DNA from: Eukaryota sp. TZLM1-RC
Taxonomy: Eukaryota > Metamonada: BaSk clade
DNA length: 64,000 nucleotides
Assembly: GCA_040285825.1 (NCBI GenBank)
Contig: JAUPSS010000002.1
Coordinates: 2,170,001 to 2,234,000 of the forward strand
Reading direction: 5' to 3'
Below the pieces are notes generated by a model. The model saw only the letters and a program-made list of their open reading frames with translations. It was not told the DNA's origin and did not search any database. Positions within the stretch are counted from its first letter, which is position 1; every line of letters begins with the position of its first letter. A program made the translations under genes and the position numbers. Of the stretch, positions 42,381-51,027 are shown in pieces.

Positions 42381-42875
42381 TCAGGGAGCCTCCATGCAAA
42401 CAGAGATGTTGCTTCTCTCTCCTGGTGGAACTCCCACACTATGGTCTTTGATGCGTGTAGAGGAACCTGGAGTGTACTTCAAGGAACAATAAACACATTG
42501 GTGTGTGTAATTTTTTTCAATAGCGATAACTTCGGGTAAATCAAGATTTATTGTACAATCTGAGTCAGAGTCATCACAAGAAAGTTCTATAATGTAATCC
42601 CAAGCGATGTCTCGTTTGCAAGGCATGACAGAAGAGGAGAAGAAAAGATATTGTGGAATGAGAATTTTGTTTAAGAAATGGAACTTCAAATCAACAAAAA
42701 AACCCGTGGTCATCGATGCAGAGATCAGAGTAAATGTCGCCATGCCTGTTTTAAAGTCAATCTTGAACAGAAATTCTTGAAATTTCTCATGTTTGAAAAA
42801 ACAATCCAAGTAATACAATATGAGTAAAGTAAGAAAAAACAATGAAAAGATTTGATATTTTTTTATGGCGTTCAC
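42381..42875 (-). pseudogene. BED zinc-finger relic of a hAT transposase
   Basis: Residues of this frame read RDIAWDYIIEL, then CVYCSLKYTPGSSTRIKDHSVG, which fits a BED finger (W..F/Y, CxxC, then S-T-x-L/I-xx-H). The hydrophobic N-terminal 40 codons lack an ATG and are probably not part of the gene. The frame stops shortly after the finger. Terminal inverted repeats and the 8-bp target duplication expected of hAT elements were not recognised. Confidence 0.55.
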
Positions 42876-42880
42876 GGATT

Positions 42881-43038
42881 CAATTTGCCATTATTAATAG
42901 ATTACCTCGGTTTTTCAATCGAATAAGAGAAGCTTTAGCTAGACAGCAAGCAGATCAAGATCTTGTAGAGGAAATCTTGGTTCAATGATAGTCGTCCCAT
43001 TAGTTATGAGTTAATTTAATTAAGTGTGCAAATTCAAT
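42881..43038 (+). repeat. Element X, copy 2
   Basis: On the plus strand the frame INRLPRFFNRIREALARQQ...DLVEE runs into a 60-bp block shared with 38988-39047. Relative to that copy, four bases are missing just before the shared GGTTCAATG, which breaks the ending. It also shares blocks with 17.6-17.8 kb. Element class unknown; it borders the hAT relic. Confidence 0.6.
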
Positions 43039-43533
43039 AAATACAGATGCATGTGAGTGATAAATATGTCTTTCGTGCAATTTTGTCATTATTAAGCACC
43101 ATCTCTTGAACAACTGTTTGGCCATTTAGGTCAGGAACTAAATTTCTGGGACGATATTTGATAATTTTCATTGAACTCAACCCTAGTTTAAGGTTTCAAG
43201 AATTAGTTAGTAGTCTCGAAAACCAAAAGAGCATCCTGAAAACAATAATAGAACAACTCTTCGTCTCTAGAAGACTAGGCATTTACAATGGTTAAGTTCC
43301 AGGCTGGACTGGGTTTTTCTTGCCCTTTTCTCGCCCAATCAGTTCATGCTTATCTTCTGTTTTCAGCCAACATGAAGCAACATTAGATAGACTATTTATA
43401 GTACGAGATAGGTAGAAATTGTTGCAAAATTGAAGAGTATCAGTAATTTTGAAATTTTATAAAGCTTCAATACAAATTTGTTTTTTTTTATTTTATTCAT
43501 TCAACAAGAAATATGAAAACATAAAATACACAA

Positions 43534-44236
43534 TTAAAACTCCACATCCTCAAAACCTGTCTCCCCTACATCAAAACAATTAATTACTAAAGATTCAGAA
43601 AATTTCCCAAATGAAGAGAGTGAATCAGAAATTAATTTCACCATTCCCTTAAATATAGAAAAGACAATCGTGTTTTACCAGTAAACACGATTGAAAATTC
43701 TTCCAGTTCTTTCGTTTACAACTACAACAAAATCCTCAAGGAAAGCCATAACAGTCCTTACCTAGAAATCCAAGCAATGAAAAAACAAAGGGACATAAAT
43801 AATGTTGGACATGAGAAATTTCATTAACTGAGGAAAAGTGTTTTGCATATTTAGCAATTTTTTAATTTTCGCTTGCAAGAAGAGGATTATTTACATTCGA
43901 GTTAATGAGATGTTCGTTAGAACAATTACAAGGGTCAATAGACGTGGCGTCTAATATAGTAAAACTACCTTTTAAACCGGGAACAACTAGATCACCTCTT
44001 GTCAGACCCATAGAAGCTCTGTTGTAGCGCGTACTATCAATACTGGGGTCATCAAGAATTAAGTTTGATAACAACGGCTCCAAAAAGGAATCTACTTGAT
44101 ATGATTTGCACATTACATAAATTTGGTCCCTGACGTTATTTTGTACTTTGCTTCTAAATGTAATGAACAGTTTACAGTTCAAAAGATGAGTAAACAAAAG
44201 AGGTTTACCACACTTGCAAGTTAAATGATTGGGCAA
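43534..44236 (-). pseudogene. Non-LTR retrotransposon C-terminal relic (copy C)
   Basis: Contains the zinc knuckle LTCKCGKPLLFTHLLNC, FRSKVQNNVRDQIY, ESFLEPLL-type segment (DSFLEPLLSNL), RGDLVVPGLKGS...ILDATSID and, after stops, RTGRIFNRVYW and NTIVFSIFKG, ending FEDVEF and TAA at 43534. Same domain order as copies A and E. Confidence 0.6.
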
Positions 44237-44424
44237 ATTGTCAATATCAATACAAATTTGAATAAAATTTAAAATTTAAAATTTTAATTTTTAATGGTTT
44301 AGATAAATGGTCTTTATTTGAATAAACTCTTGTGGATAAATGATAGAGGACTTTTCAAAGAGCGTCAATCAAACTGTTTGATGATATTTGTTTACGGTTT
44401 TTTATTTATTTTTAAAACTACAAT

Positions 44425-44900
44425 CTAGATATCAATATCTTCAAAACAAGCTTCCACACCTGCAAACCGTACAACAACAATGTCTTCGTAATGTGCACTC
44501 ACAGACATCAAAGTTTTCGAACTAATTTATAGGACTTGTATTGAAAATAGTAAAAACAACACGATTTAACCACAAGCGACGATCAAAATGCTTATTCATT
44601 CTTCCTTTTACCAGATTTTCAAAATCATCAATAAAATTCATGGCAATTTTTCCAAGACGACCATACAACGATATAGCAAATAGGCAAATTTGTCAATCTA
44701 CATGGCGAAGATGTTTGAATTCTTTTAAAGGATTTGCATATTTTTTCCTTTTATACAATTCCGAATCAGCAAGAGGGGGTATTTCGGTTTGTGCATTTCT
44801 CAAGGCATTTTTTTGCAAACGTCCACTGTTACAACATCAACAATATTCAAAACATCATCAAATGAGGGTACAACAACATCAGCACGTCTTTTTCCATAAT
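44425..44900 (-). pseudogene. Non-LTR retrotransposon C-terminal relic (copy D)
   Basis: On the minus strand, GKRRADVVVPSFDDV...IVDVVTVDVCKK, then (in another frame) KYANPLKEFKHLRHVD, LWLNRVVFTIF and an ending FEDIDI-like block in a third frame. It abuts copy E head-to-head. A plus-strand frame over this stretch is only its antisense shadow. Confidence 0.55.
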
Positions 44901-44916
44901 ATTTTTTGGTCTATGA

Positions 44917-46062
44917 ATATTTTGACCTGCTTTCTTCTTCAGGTGTTAAACAGGGAGATCCTCTTGGTCCTCTTTTTCTTTTGTCTGGCGATTCATCCTT
45001 TAATGTGAGAATTAAAAGAAAATTTTCCAGAAATAGGTGTTGTAGCATATAAGGATAACATTTCACTCATTGCTCCTATTTCATTTCTCAAAAAAATAGG
45101 AACTTTTATTCAACAGCGTTATGAAGACATTAGTCTTGCATTAAATATTGCCAAATGTTTGATTATCGGCCATGTACCAATTGATTTTTCATTAATAACT
45201 ATTAATTGGTGGTGTTGAGGTCACTTTTCAAAGCTACATTTATTGGAAGTTTCAAAAATTTTATCTTTGATTTTGTGAATCGTTTTCCAAACAAAATTGA
45301 TCTCATTGAAAACTGTGGCAGCTCTTATCTTATTCCTTTGCAACAGCAAATTGATTCTTTTTCATCAAATATTTGGCCTCAATGTTTTCCCTCTTATATT
45401 GTGGAACTTCCTTCAAGAAGCTTGCTCTCCTTACCAATGACTTTTGCGAAATTGCAGTAAAAAATCTTGAAAGTTTTAGAAAACTTGAATTATATTGTAC
45501 GTCTTGACTTGGCCTAAGAAAAAATCCCGTTTTTGCAAAGTTTTTGATTGATTTTAAAGACAGTAGCTCAAGTGGCCTGATCTCCCAAGTTTCCAACATT
45601 TGTGTTGTTCTACTCAATGATCACCAATGGACCACCGCTATGAGAATGAGATGTTGTTTATGGCCTTGTTCGTTTCCAAATGATTTAATTTGTCGCTGTA
45701 AGAATGTGGTTACGCTTTCCCATATTTTGAACTGCAAAATTTTTTTTTTAAATTATTGCTCAATTGTTCCTGATTCAGTCCGTGATCAATTGTATGCTAT
45801 GTGTAGAAGTTTCAATATTGAGTCTTTTATTGAAGCGTTAGAACGTAAGCTGCCTCCAAATCAGACTGACGACTCTTTTGGTAAAAGAAGGGCAGATTTA
45901 GTAACTCCAGGGCTCGATGGTGTTCACAACGTTGTGGATGTTGTCTCAACCGATGTTTACAAAAATTCTGCTGTTCGTTTGGTGTATTCTGCTGATTCGC
46001 CACTATCCAACGCCGAAAAAAAGAAAATAAAAAAATCTGAAGAACCATTGGCACATTTATGA
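44917..46062 (+). pseudogene. Non-LTR retrotransposon reverse transcriptase plus C-terminal domain (copy E)
   Basis: Begins inside the reverse transcriptase with SSGVKQGDPLGPLF (RT motif 4), continues in another frame with VAYKDNISLIAP where the catalytic YxDD should be, and LALNIAKCLIIG (the 'LxLNxxKC' motif). Then a thumb region, the zinc knuckle CRCKNVVTLSHILNC, and GKRRADLVTPGLDGV...VVDVVSTD. At least two frameshifts and YKDN in place of YxDD mean it is dead. It is the longest LINE copy in the window and links the C-terminal domain of the other copies to an RT. Confidence 0.68.
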
Positions 46063-46169
46063 AAAATTATATGTTGTGATAGACTAAAATTGCTTATTGC
46101 ATTTAATGGTTGTTCGTTAAGAAAAAATACCACTTTTGCAAATGAAACTCCTTTTGTTTGGATCACCTA

Positions 46170-46661
46170 ATGCTTTCTATTGACCTGAGCGACTATGAGC
46201 AAAACACTGAAGATATTATTACCATATCTTCGGGCGAAGATGATGTAATTGAAGTTGGCCAAGACCCACCTATGATTGGCGTATACAGACCTCCACAAAT
46301 GGTTCAAGGCCTATTAAGACCCTTCCCCATTAATTCTTACTCCCTACCTTATGGCCATTATCCTTACCAAAATCCTTCACCACCAGTGAGTCCTCCAGTA
46401 GTTTATAGAGAAATACCGGCAGCTGACGTAAAGATACCGGTCTGTGGGATCTGCCTAGACTCTCTTACCGCTGAGATCAACCCAGACACTGAAGAACCGG
46501 TTCAAACATTGATGACACAGTGTGGTCATTGTTTCCATAGACATTGTTTAGATAATTGCCCTCCTATTAAAAAAAATACTAGGTCTAGAATTAAAATGAT
46601 AAGTTGTCCAAAATGTCGATCTGAAGTCAATTGTTCAAAATGCATACCTGTTTATCTTTAA
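46170..46661 (+). CDS. RNF4-like RING finger protein (candidate SUMO-targeted ubiquitin ligase)
   Basis: 163 residues from the ATG at 46170; upstream in-frame codons have no better start. Near the N-terminus, DIITISSGEDDVIEVG looks like one or two SUMO-interacting motifs (hydrophobic core followed by Ser and acidic residues). Residues about 93-150 form a RING: CGICLDSL, a loop, QCGHCFHRHCLDNC, then SCPKCRSEVN, ending in IPVYL. Human RNF4 has the same layout with a terminal HPIYI. Such enzymes ubiquitinate SUMO-modified nuclear proteins. The SIM reading is inference. The gene starts 108 bp after the end of a LINE relic and converges with the next gene 139 bp away. Confidence 0.65.
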   Translation: MLSIDLSDYEQNTEDIITISSGEDDVIEVGQDPPMIGVYRPPQMVQGLLRPFPINSYSLPYGHYPYQNPSPPVSPPVVYREIPAADVKIPVCGICLDSLTAEINPDTEEPVQTLMTQCGHCFHRHCLDNCPPIKKNTRSRIKMISCPKCRSEVNCSKCIPVYL

Positions 46662-46800
46662 ACATTCAAAAAAAGTTAATATTTACCACATTTAGCTTTA
46701 TTAGAATATTCTTTATTATTGATTTATTTTCTTTCTTGTTCTTATTCTGCCATTTTCTTTTGTGACATTTTGCTCTTGCACTTAATATAACTGTGGTTTC

Positions 46801-48072
46801 TTACAATTGTAGTTCATGTAACAAACTTGGTGACGTACTGAGCTCAAAAATTGGGTGATTTTGAAAGACTTCAACGAAATCCAGAATATCTGTCACTAAT
46901 GCTATCAAATATGATGAACAGTCTTCTAAAGTATTTGTAATTTCTTGAATTTTGACCGACAATTTTGAACCTTTAAACTTGGAACTTTCGGTTATTAACT
47001 TATCTCTCACCACAACCCATTCATCTTTAGGAATCCTTGAAAATTGTTTCTTTAATTTTGACCTCAATAAAACTGAATAAAACAAATCAAATACACAAAT
47101 AGAATTAAAAGCAGAAATACTTTTTAAACTCAACAAATAAATACCACATTCAAAAGCTATTTTCCTCAATTTACCAAAGTTTTGAATCAAACATTGGAAA
47201 AAACGAGTGTTAAAATCATTATCTACGATAGACAACCGTATCAAACTCTGTAAATCAGAATCAATTTCCTTCAAGAAACAATTTGGTAAATTATCAGGAT
47301 TTAATTTAAAACAAATATTTGAGGATGAATACTGTTGACTATTAATAGTTAGAGTTTGAAAATAAAGCTGCAATTTTCTAAAGTTTCTAATGGACAATAG
47401 GCATTTTAAGTCACCAACACCAGGTAAAAAGGTATTAGGCAATGATAAATAGTAAATAAATAAATAATCAAATATAGTGTAAAAGCTAGACAACTCAATA
47501 AAAGGAAATGAAGGAGTTGACAATTTGATGGGTGACAAAGAGACATAAATCACCGGAATGGAAAGTTCTTCAAATTGTGGTGGTTCAGCAAGGTGTTTTG
47601 ATTGAACGTGAAAAACAATAATGGCTTTGAAAGGCAGAAGATCAAATAATCTGGTGAGATCAGAGAGTTTAAACTGAATAAGAGGGGTTGATGGAGTGAG
47701 CAGTGTGTGAAGAGAGTCGGCAAGTAGGGAGGAGAAGTTTTGTTGAAGATCAGAATCAACGGGAGTACACAATGGGAAAAAATCTGAATCAGAATAGAGA
47801 TTGTAGAGTAAGTGAGAAAGATGTTCCAAGAAAGCTACCGGTAAATGTCCAGTAACAAAAAGCGAGGTATTCTTGCACTGTGAGTTGTCCAAATGCTGGT
47901 TTAAGGAAGTTACAACAGGTTCAAGTAAAACCTTCTCCAAGTAATGATCCAGCACAGAGTTGAAGGCTGTACATAAAGGAATCTCAGGCATACACATATC
48001 CCAAAAGAGAAGCTGATCTTTTTCACTTTGATTTTTTTCCTTCAAATGCTCTCTATGAGCATCGTGAGCCAT
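46801..48072 (-). CDS. Unrecognised conserved-looking protein; ORC3-like is a weak possibility
   Basis: 423 residues from an ATG at 48070-48072. The middle part has the alternation of a P-loop-like fold without Walker motifs: SLFVTGHLPVAFLEHL, LLPFKAIIVFHVQ, IPVIYVSLSPI. The second half is helical. This order (a 'TGxxxPxxxxxxxxL' strand-helix, an acidic strand, then winged-helix-like helices) recalls ORC3 of the origin recognition complex, but length is shorter and similarity by eye is weak. The first 18 bp overlap the start of the divergent asparaginase gene; alternative starts at codons 26 and 28 would remove the overlap. Confidence 0.45.
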   Translation of the reverse strand: MAHDAHREHLKEKNQSEKDQLLFWDMCMPEIPLCTAFNSVLDHYLEKVLLEPVVTSLNQHLDNSQCKNTSLFVTGHLPVAFLEHLSHLLYNLYSDSDFFPLCTPVDSDLQQNFSSLLADSLHTLLTPSTPLIQFKLSDLTRLFDLLPFKAIIVFHVQSKHLAEPPQFEELSIPVIYVSLSPIKLSTPSFPFIELSSFYTIFDYLFIYYLSLPNTFLPGVGDLKCLLSIRNFRKLQLYFQTLTINSQQYSSSNICFKLNPDNLPNCFLKEIDSDLQSLIRLSIVDNDFNTRFFQCLIQNFGKLRKIAFECGIYLLSLKSISAFNSICVFDLFYSVLLRSKLKKQFSRIPKDEWVVVRDKLITESSKFKGSKLSVKIQEITNTLEDCSSYLIALVTDILDFVEVFQNHPIFELSTSPSLLHELQL

Positions 48073-49181
48073 GTTTGTGTACTTTTGATACTGTGTTTTG
48101 CTGTGTATGCTTCTCAGTCATCTGTTCTGTTTCTTTATACTGGTACGTAGTTCTCTTGCTACTTATCTAAGGGGGGACTATCGGAATGAAGAAAATTAAT
48201 GGTTCTTTTGCCCCAGTTCCTGGCTATCTCGCCCAGTTACTCTCTGATTATCCTAATATCAATAATCCCGATTTAGGTGTAACTTATACCATTCTGGAAT
48301 ACAGTCCTCTTCTCGATTCCTCCAATATCAATTCTACACATTGGTCAGTTATTGCCAGGGACATTGAAAAATACTATACCAAATATGATGGTTTTGTTGT
48401 TATTCACGGTACTGATACTTTGGCCTACACAGCATCAGCTCTCTCATTCCTTCTTGAAAACCTTGACAAAACTGTTATAGTCACAGGTAGCCAAATACCA
48501 CTGGGGGAGAAATATTCTGATGGATGGAACAACCTTATTGGTAGTATGTTGATAGCAGGAAGACAAGAAATTCCTGAAGTTTCTGTGTTCTTTGATAACA
48601 AACTACTCCGAGGAAATCGGGTTCGAAAGTACTCAAATTGGGATCTTTCAGCATTCACTAGTGAACAATTTCCCATTCTTGGTCTTTGGGGTGGCTCTTT
48701 TAACCTTTATCCCCAGCATCTACTTCCGAAACCAACCAAACCATTTGCTCTTGCAAGTAGCGACATGAACTCCAACGTAGCAATTGTTTATTTATTTCCT
48801 TCAATTCAAGCTTCTTATTTGGAATCAATACTATCGTCAGGTATTAGGGGCTTAATTATAATGTCATTTGGAATGGGTAATGGCCCAGATGAAAACAAGG
48901 AGTTTATGCAGGTTTTGAAACAGGCCAATGACAATGGTGTAATTTTGATTGATGCATCTCAATGTTTTAGAGGTTTTGTAGATTTAGGTACATATGCTAC
49001 TGGAAGTTCAATGGCTAAAGTAGGTTGTATTGGGGCTTTGGATATGACCCCTGAAGCTGCGTTCACCAAACTTTCTTGGTTATTGGGTAGAGGACTGTCA
49101 ACTGAACAGATTAAGAAACTAATAGTACAGAATCTTAGAGGTGAGGTTACGGTAGCTGAAGAGGTGAAAGAAGTTTTTTAA
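48055..49181 (+). CDS. L-asparaginase, type I-like, with predicted signal peptide and one tiny intron
   Basis: The uninterrupted frame from 48186 lacks the essential N-terminal motif. Joining exon 48055-48142 to 48172-49181 gives 365 residues and a perfect LFLYTGGTIGM followed by GSFAPVPGYL, the active-site Thr region of asparaginases. The second site, HGTDTLAYTA, and VTGSQIPL are in exon 2. Exon 1 encodes MSIVSHVCVLLILCFAVYA, a good signal peptide, so the enzyme is probably secreted or lysosomal. It hydrolyses asparagine to aspartate and ammonia. The splice pair is GTACGT...CTAAG. The start ATG lies on the opposite strand inside the first codons of the neighbouring gene. Confidence 0.85.
48143..48171 (+). 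other. Predicted 29-nt spliceosomal intron
   Basis: Starts GTACGTAGT and ends ACTTATCTAAG. It contains an in-frame TAG and the TAA just before the 3' site, so it cannot be translated. Removing it restores the conserved asparaginase motif in phase (split after the first base of a Gly codon). A branch-point-like CTTAT or CTAAG lies within ten bases of the 3' end. Confidence 0.8.
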
Positions 49182-49600
49182 AGTTTTTGAATTATTGTTG
49201 ACAATAATTGTTTTGGGAATGCTTCACAATGTTTGTCAGGGTTGTGTGTGTTATTTTTCTTGTAATTAATTTGTGTTTTTTGCTTTACTTTCCTTTGTTT
49301 TAATATATTTTTTATTTTTTTTAAATAAAGGGTCAAGCTTTTGTTCACTTCTGGAGAACCTCTTTGTACCATCTTTGACTTTGAATTTTACAGATAAGTA
49401 GTCAACCACTGCAATTAGTTTAAGTTCTCTTTCTAAGCTGTTCCATTGATCAGTTGTTGAAAACAAAGTATGAAATTTATTATAGAGTAGTTGAATGGAT
49501 ATAAATATGCGTCTTTTGGGTGTGCATAAAAGGTTACTTAAACGAGTTTTAATTCACAGAAAAATAGAAAACAATAGATAAAATAGAAAAACAAAATTCT

Positions 49601-50035
49601 TCAATGTTTTGCACGTTTACGTCTTTTCTTCTTCTTTCCACGATGTACTAACCTCTGAATATGGTCAAACTGTTTGAGGGCCTCTGTCGAATCATGATAA
49701 TAATCTGGCAATTGTAATAATTCAGTAGGAATTCCAGAAATTATTTGTTCCAGTTCTAAAATCATGGGTCTTATACCAAAAAATCGAGCTTCTGATAGAA
49801 CTTCGTGAAGGGTGCACTCAGCTGGTATCATGAGTCTTTCTGTCCTTAGATAATATAGTATAGATCTGAATGTTGAGGGGTTCCTATCAAGATATAGTGG
49901 CCTAGACCTATGTTCTTCTGGAATAGAATTTATCATTTTGGATAGTCTTGATCTACACTTGTTTAAAGTCTCAACACTGGTATATAGATTTGTTGTGCCT
50001 ACTTTGATGGTCAGTGGCGTGTAGCTCGTCTGCAT
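49601..50035 (-). CDS. BTB/T1-domain protein, KCTD-like
   Basis: 144 residues from an ATG at 50033-50035. Residues about 8-95 match the potassium-channel tetramerisation-type BTB fold: IKVGTTNLYTSVETLNKCRSRL, YLDRNPSTFRSILYYLRTERL, then a helix VLSEARFFGIRPMILELE. The remainder is short and ends in a strongly basic tail (KKKKRRKRAK), which could be a nuclear or RNA-binding patch. KCTD proteins often act as adaptors for CUL3 ubiquitin ligases. There are no channel transmembrane segments. Convergent with the asparaginase gene, 419 bp away. Confidence 0.78.
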   Translation of the reverse strand: MQTSYTPLTIKVGTTNLYTSVETLNKCRSRLSKMINSIPEEHRSRPLYLDRNPSTFRSILYYLRTERLMIPAECTLHEVLSEARFFGIRPMILELEQIISGIPTELLQLPDYYHDSTEALKQFDHIQRLVHRGKKKKRRKRAKH

Positions 50036-50187
50036 TATCGTAGAAACTAATGTAATGATTGACTACTAAGAAATCCTTGGTGGGCCAAAAACTATCGGAT
50101 ATCAGCTAATTAATCAATTAATTAATATTAATATAAGTAGTATTTGTTCACATAAACAAAAGTGAAAATAATTTAAAAAAAAACTAA

Positions 50188-50947
50188 TTGCGATATCCAC
50201 CCACCCAATATGCCTCTCCTAATGAAAGCAAGAAAAAAAAATTAAAGGAATTTACATTCAAGAGGCTGACTGCTCCTCAAAGAAGAAGAGAAACTCTGAA
50301 CAAAGGCCATCAAAAATTCTATAAGAATGCTAAAGAATCATTGATTTATCAAAAAAACCGGTTAACTAATTGGAAGAAGATTTAAAACAATTTTCAAAGA
50401 AAACTCTAGATCATGAAAATTCCTAAATTACTACAAGGCAAAAACAACTTTTCTCTCCATGTTGGAGTTTTAGACTCTAATAAAGAATTTAGAGTCATGA
50501 AGTTGCAAAGATTCATGACCACAGAGAGGATTGAAGCAAAATGGATGAATGAATTTGAAAATAAGTTTGGAGGTCCAGAAGATAACATTGTAGTGATGGG
50601 TGATTACAAGCAAACCAATTGTAAACATGAAACACCTACAAAGAACGTTGGATATCGAAAGATGTTTAAAAACGGTAACTTTCGTCTATTACTGCTGGAC
50701 GAATATAGAACTAAGTTGTCGATGTCAAGCATGTATACTCAAGGGAAAAGAAGGCGAAAATGTAAAGAAGCATCGAGTACCTAACCCAAGACCTTACAGG
50801 AGGACAAATGCACAAACAGTCCTTAGACATAGATATCTCACTTGCAAGAAGTGTGGATGTCTATGGAATTGTAATGGTAATGCTGTACTTAAGATGATTT
50901 ATGTTGTGGATCAGTATCTTAAAGGAAAGGACGCCCTTAAGTTTTGA
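50188..50947 (+). pseudogene. Fanzor2-like nuclease pseudogene, C-terminal two thirds
   Basis: First frame 50188-50784 (with two in-frame stops near 50385 and 50410): FTFKRLTAPQRRRET, the post-RuvC-I basic linker; a helical part; DNIVVMGDYKQTNCKHETPT; and LLLLDEYRT, RuvC-II. A frameshift near 50715 moves to the frame of 50600-50947: SCRCQAC, then NPRPYRR, LTCKKCGCLWNCNGNAV (zinc knuckle and RuvC-III, with NCN in place of NRD) and a terminal helix. The catalytic RuvC-III Asp is Asn. RuvC-I is not preserved upstream. It lies just 80 bp before the PRP40 start codon, so that gene's promoter overlaps the relic. Confidence 0.72.
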
Positions 50948-51027
50948 AAAGATCATCTTGATTCATTTTTCATCCTCCATTAATCTTAACAGGTTACTAC
51001 TATTTGACATTAGTGTGCTGCGAGCCG

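Noticed and set aside
43666-43695. Short inverted repeat CAATCGTGTTT...AAACACGATTG
   Set aside because: It lies within the coding sequence of LINE copy C and matches conserved codons of that domain, so it is probably coincidental.
44541-45008. 155-codon plus-strand frame
   Set aside because: Its first part is the antisense of LINE copy D and its last part is an out-of-frame reading of the RT motif of copy E.
48186-49181. Asparaginase starting at the ATG at 48186
   Set aside because: This start lacks the catalytic GGTIG motif, which is encoded just upstream across the 29-nt intron.
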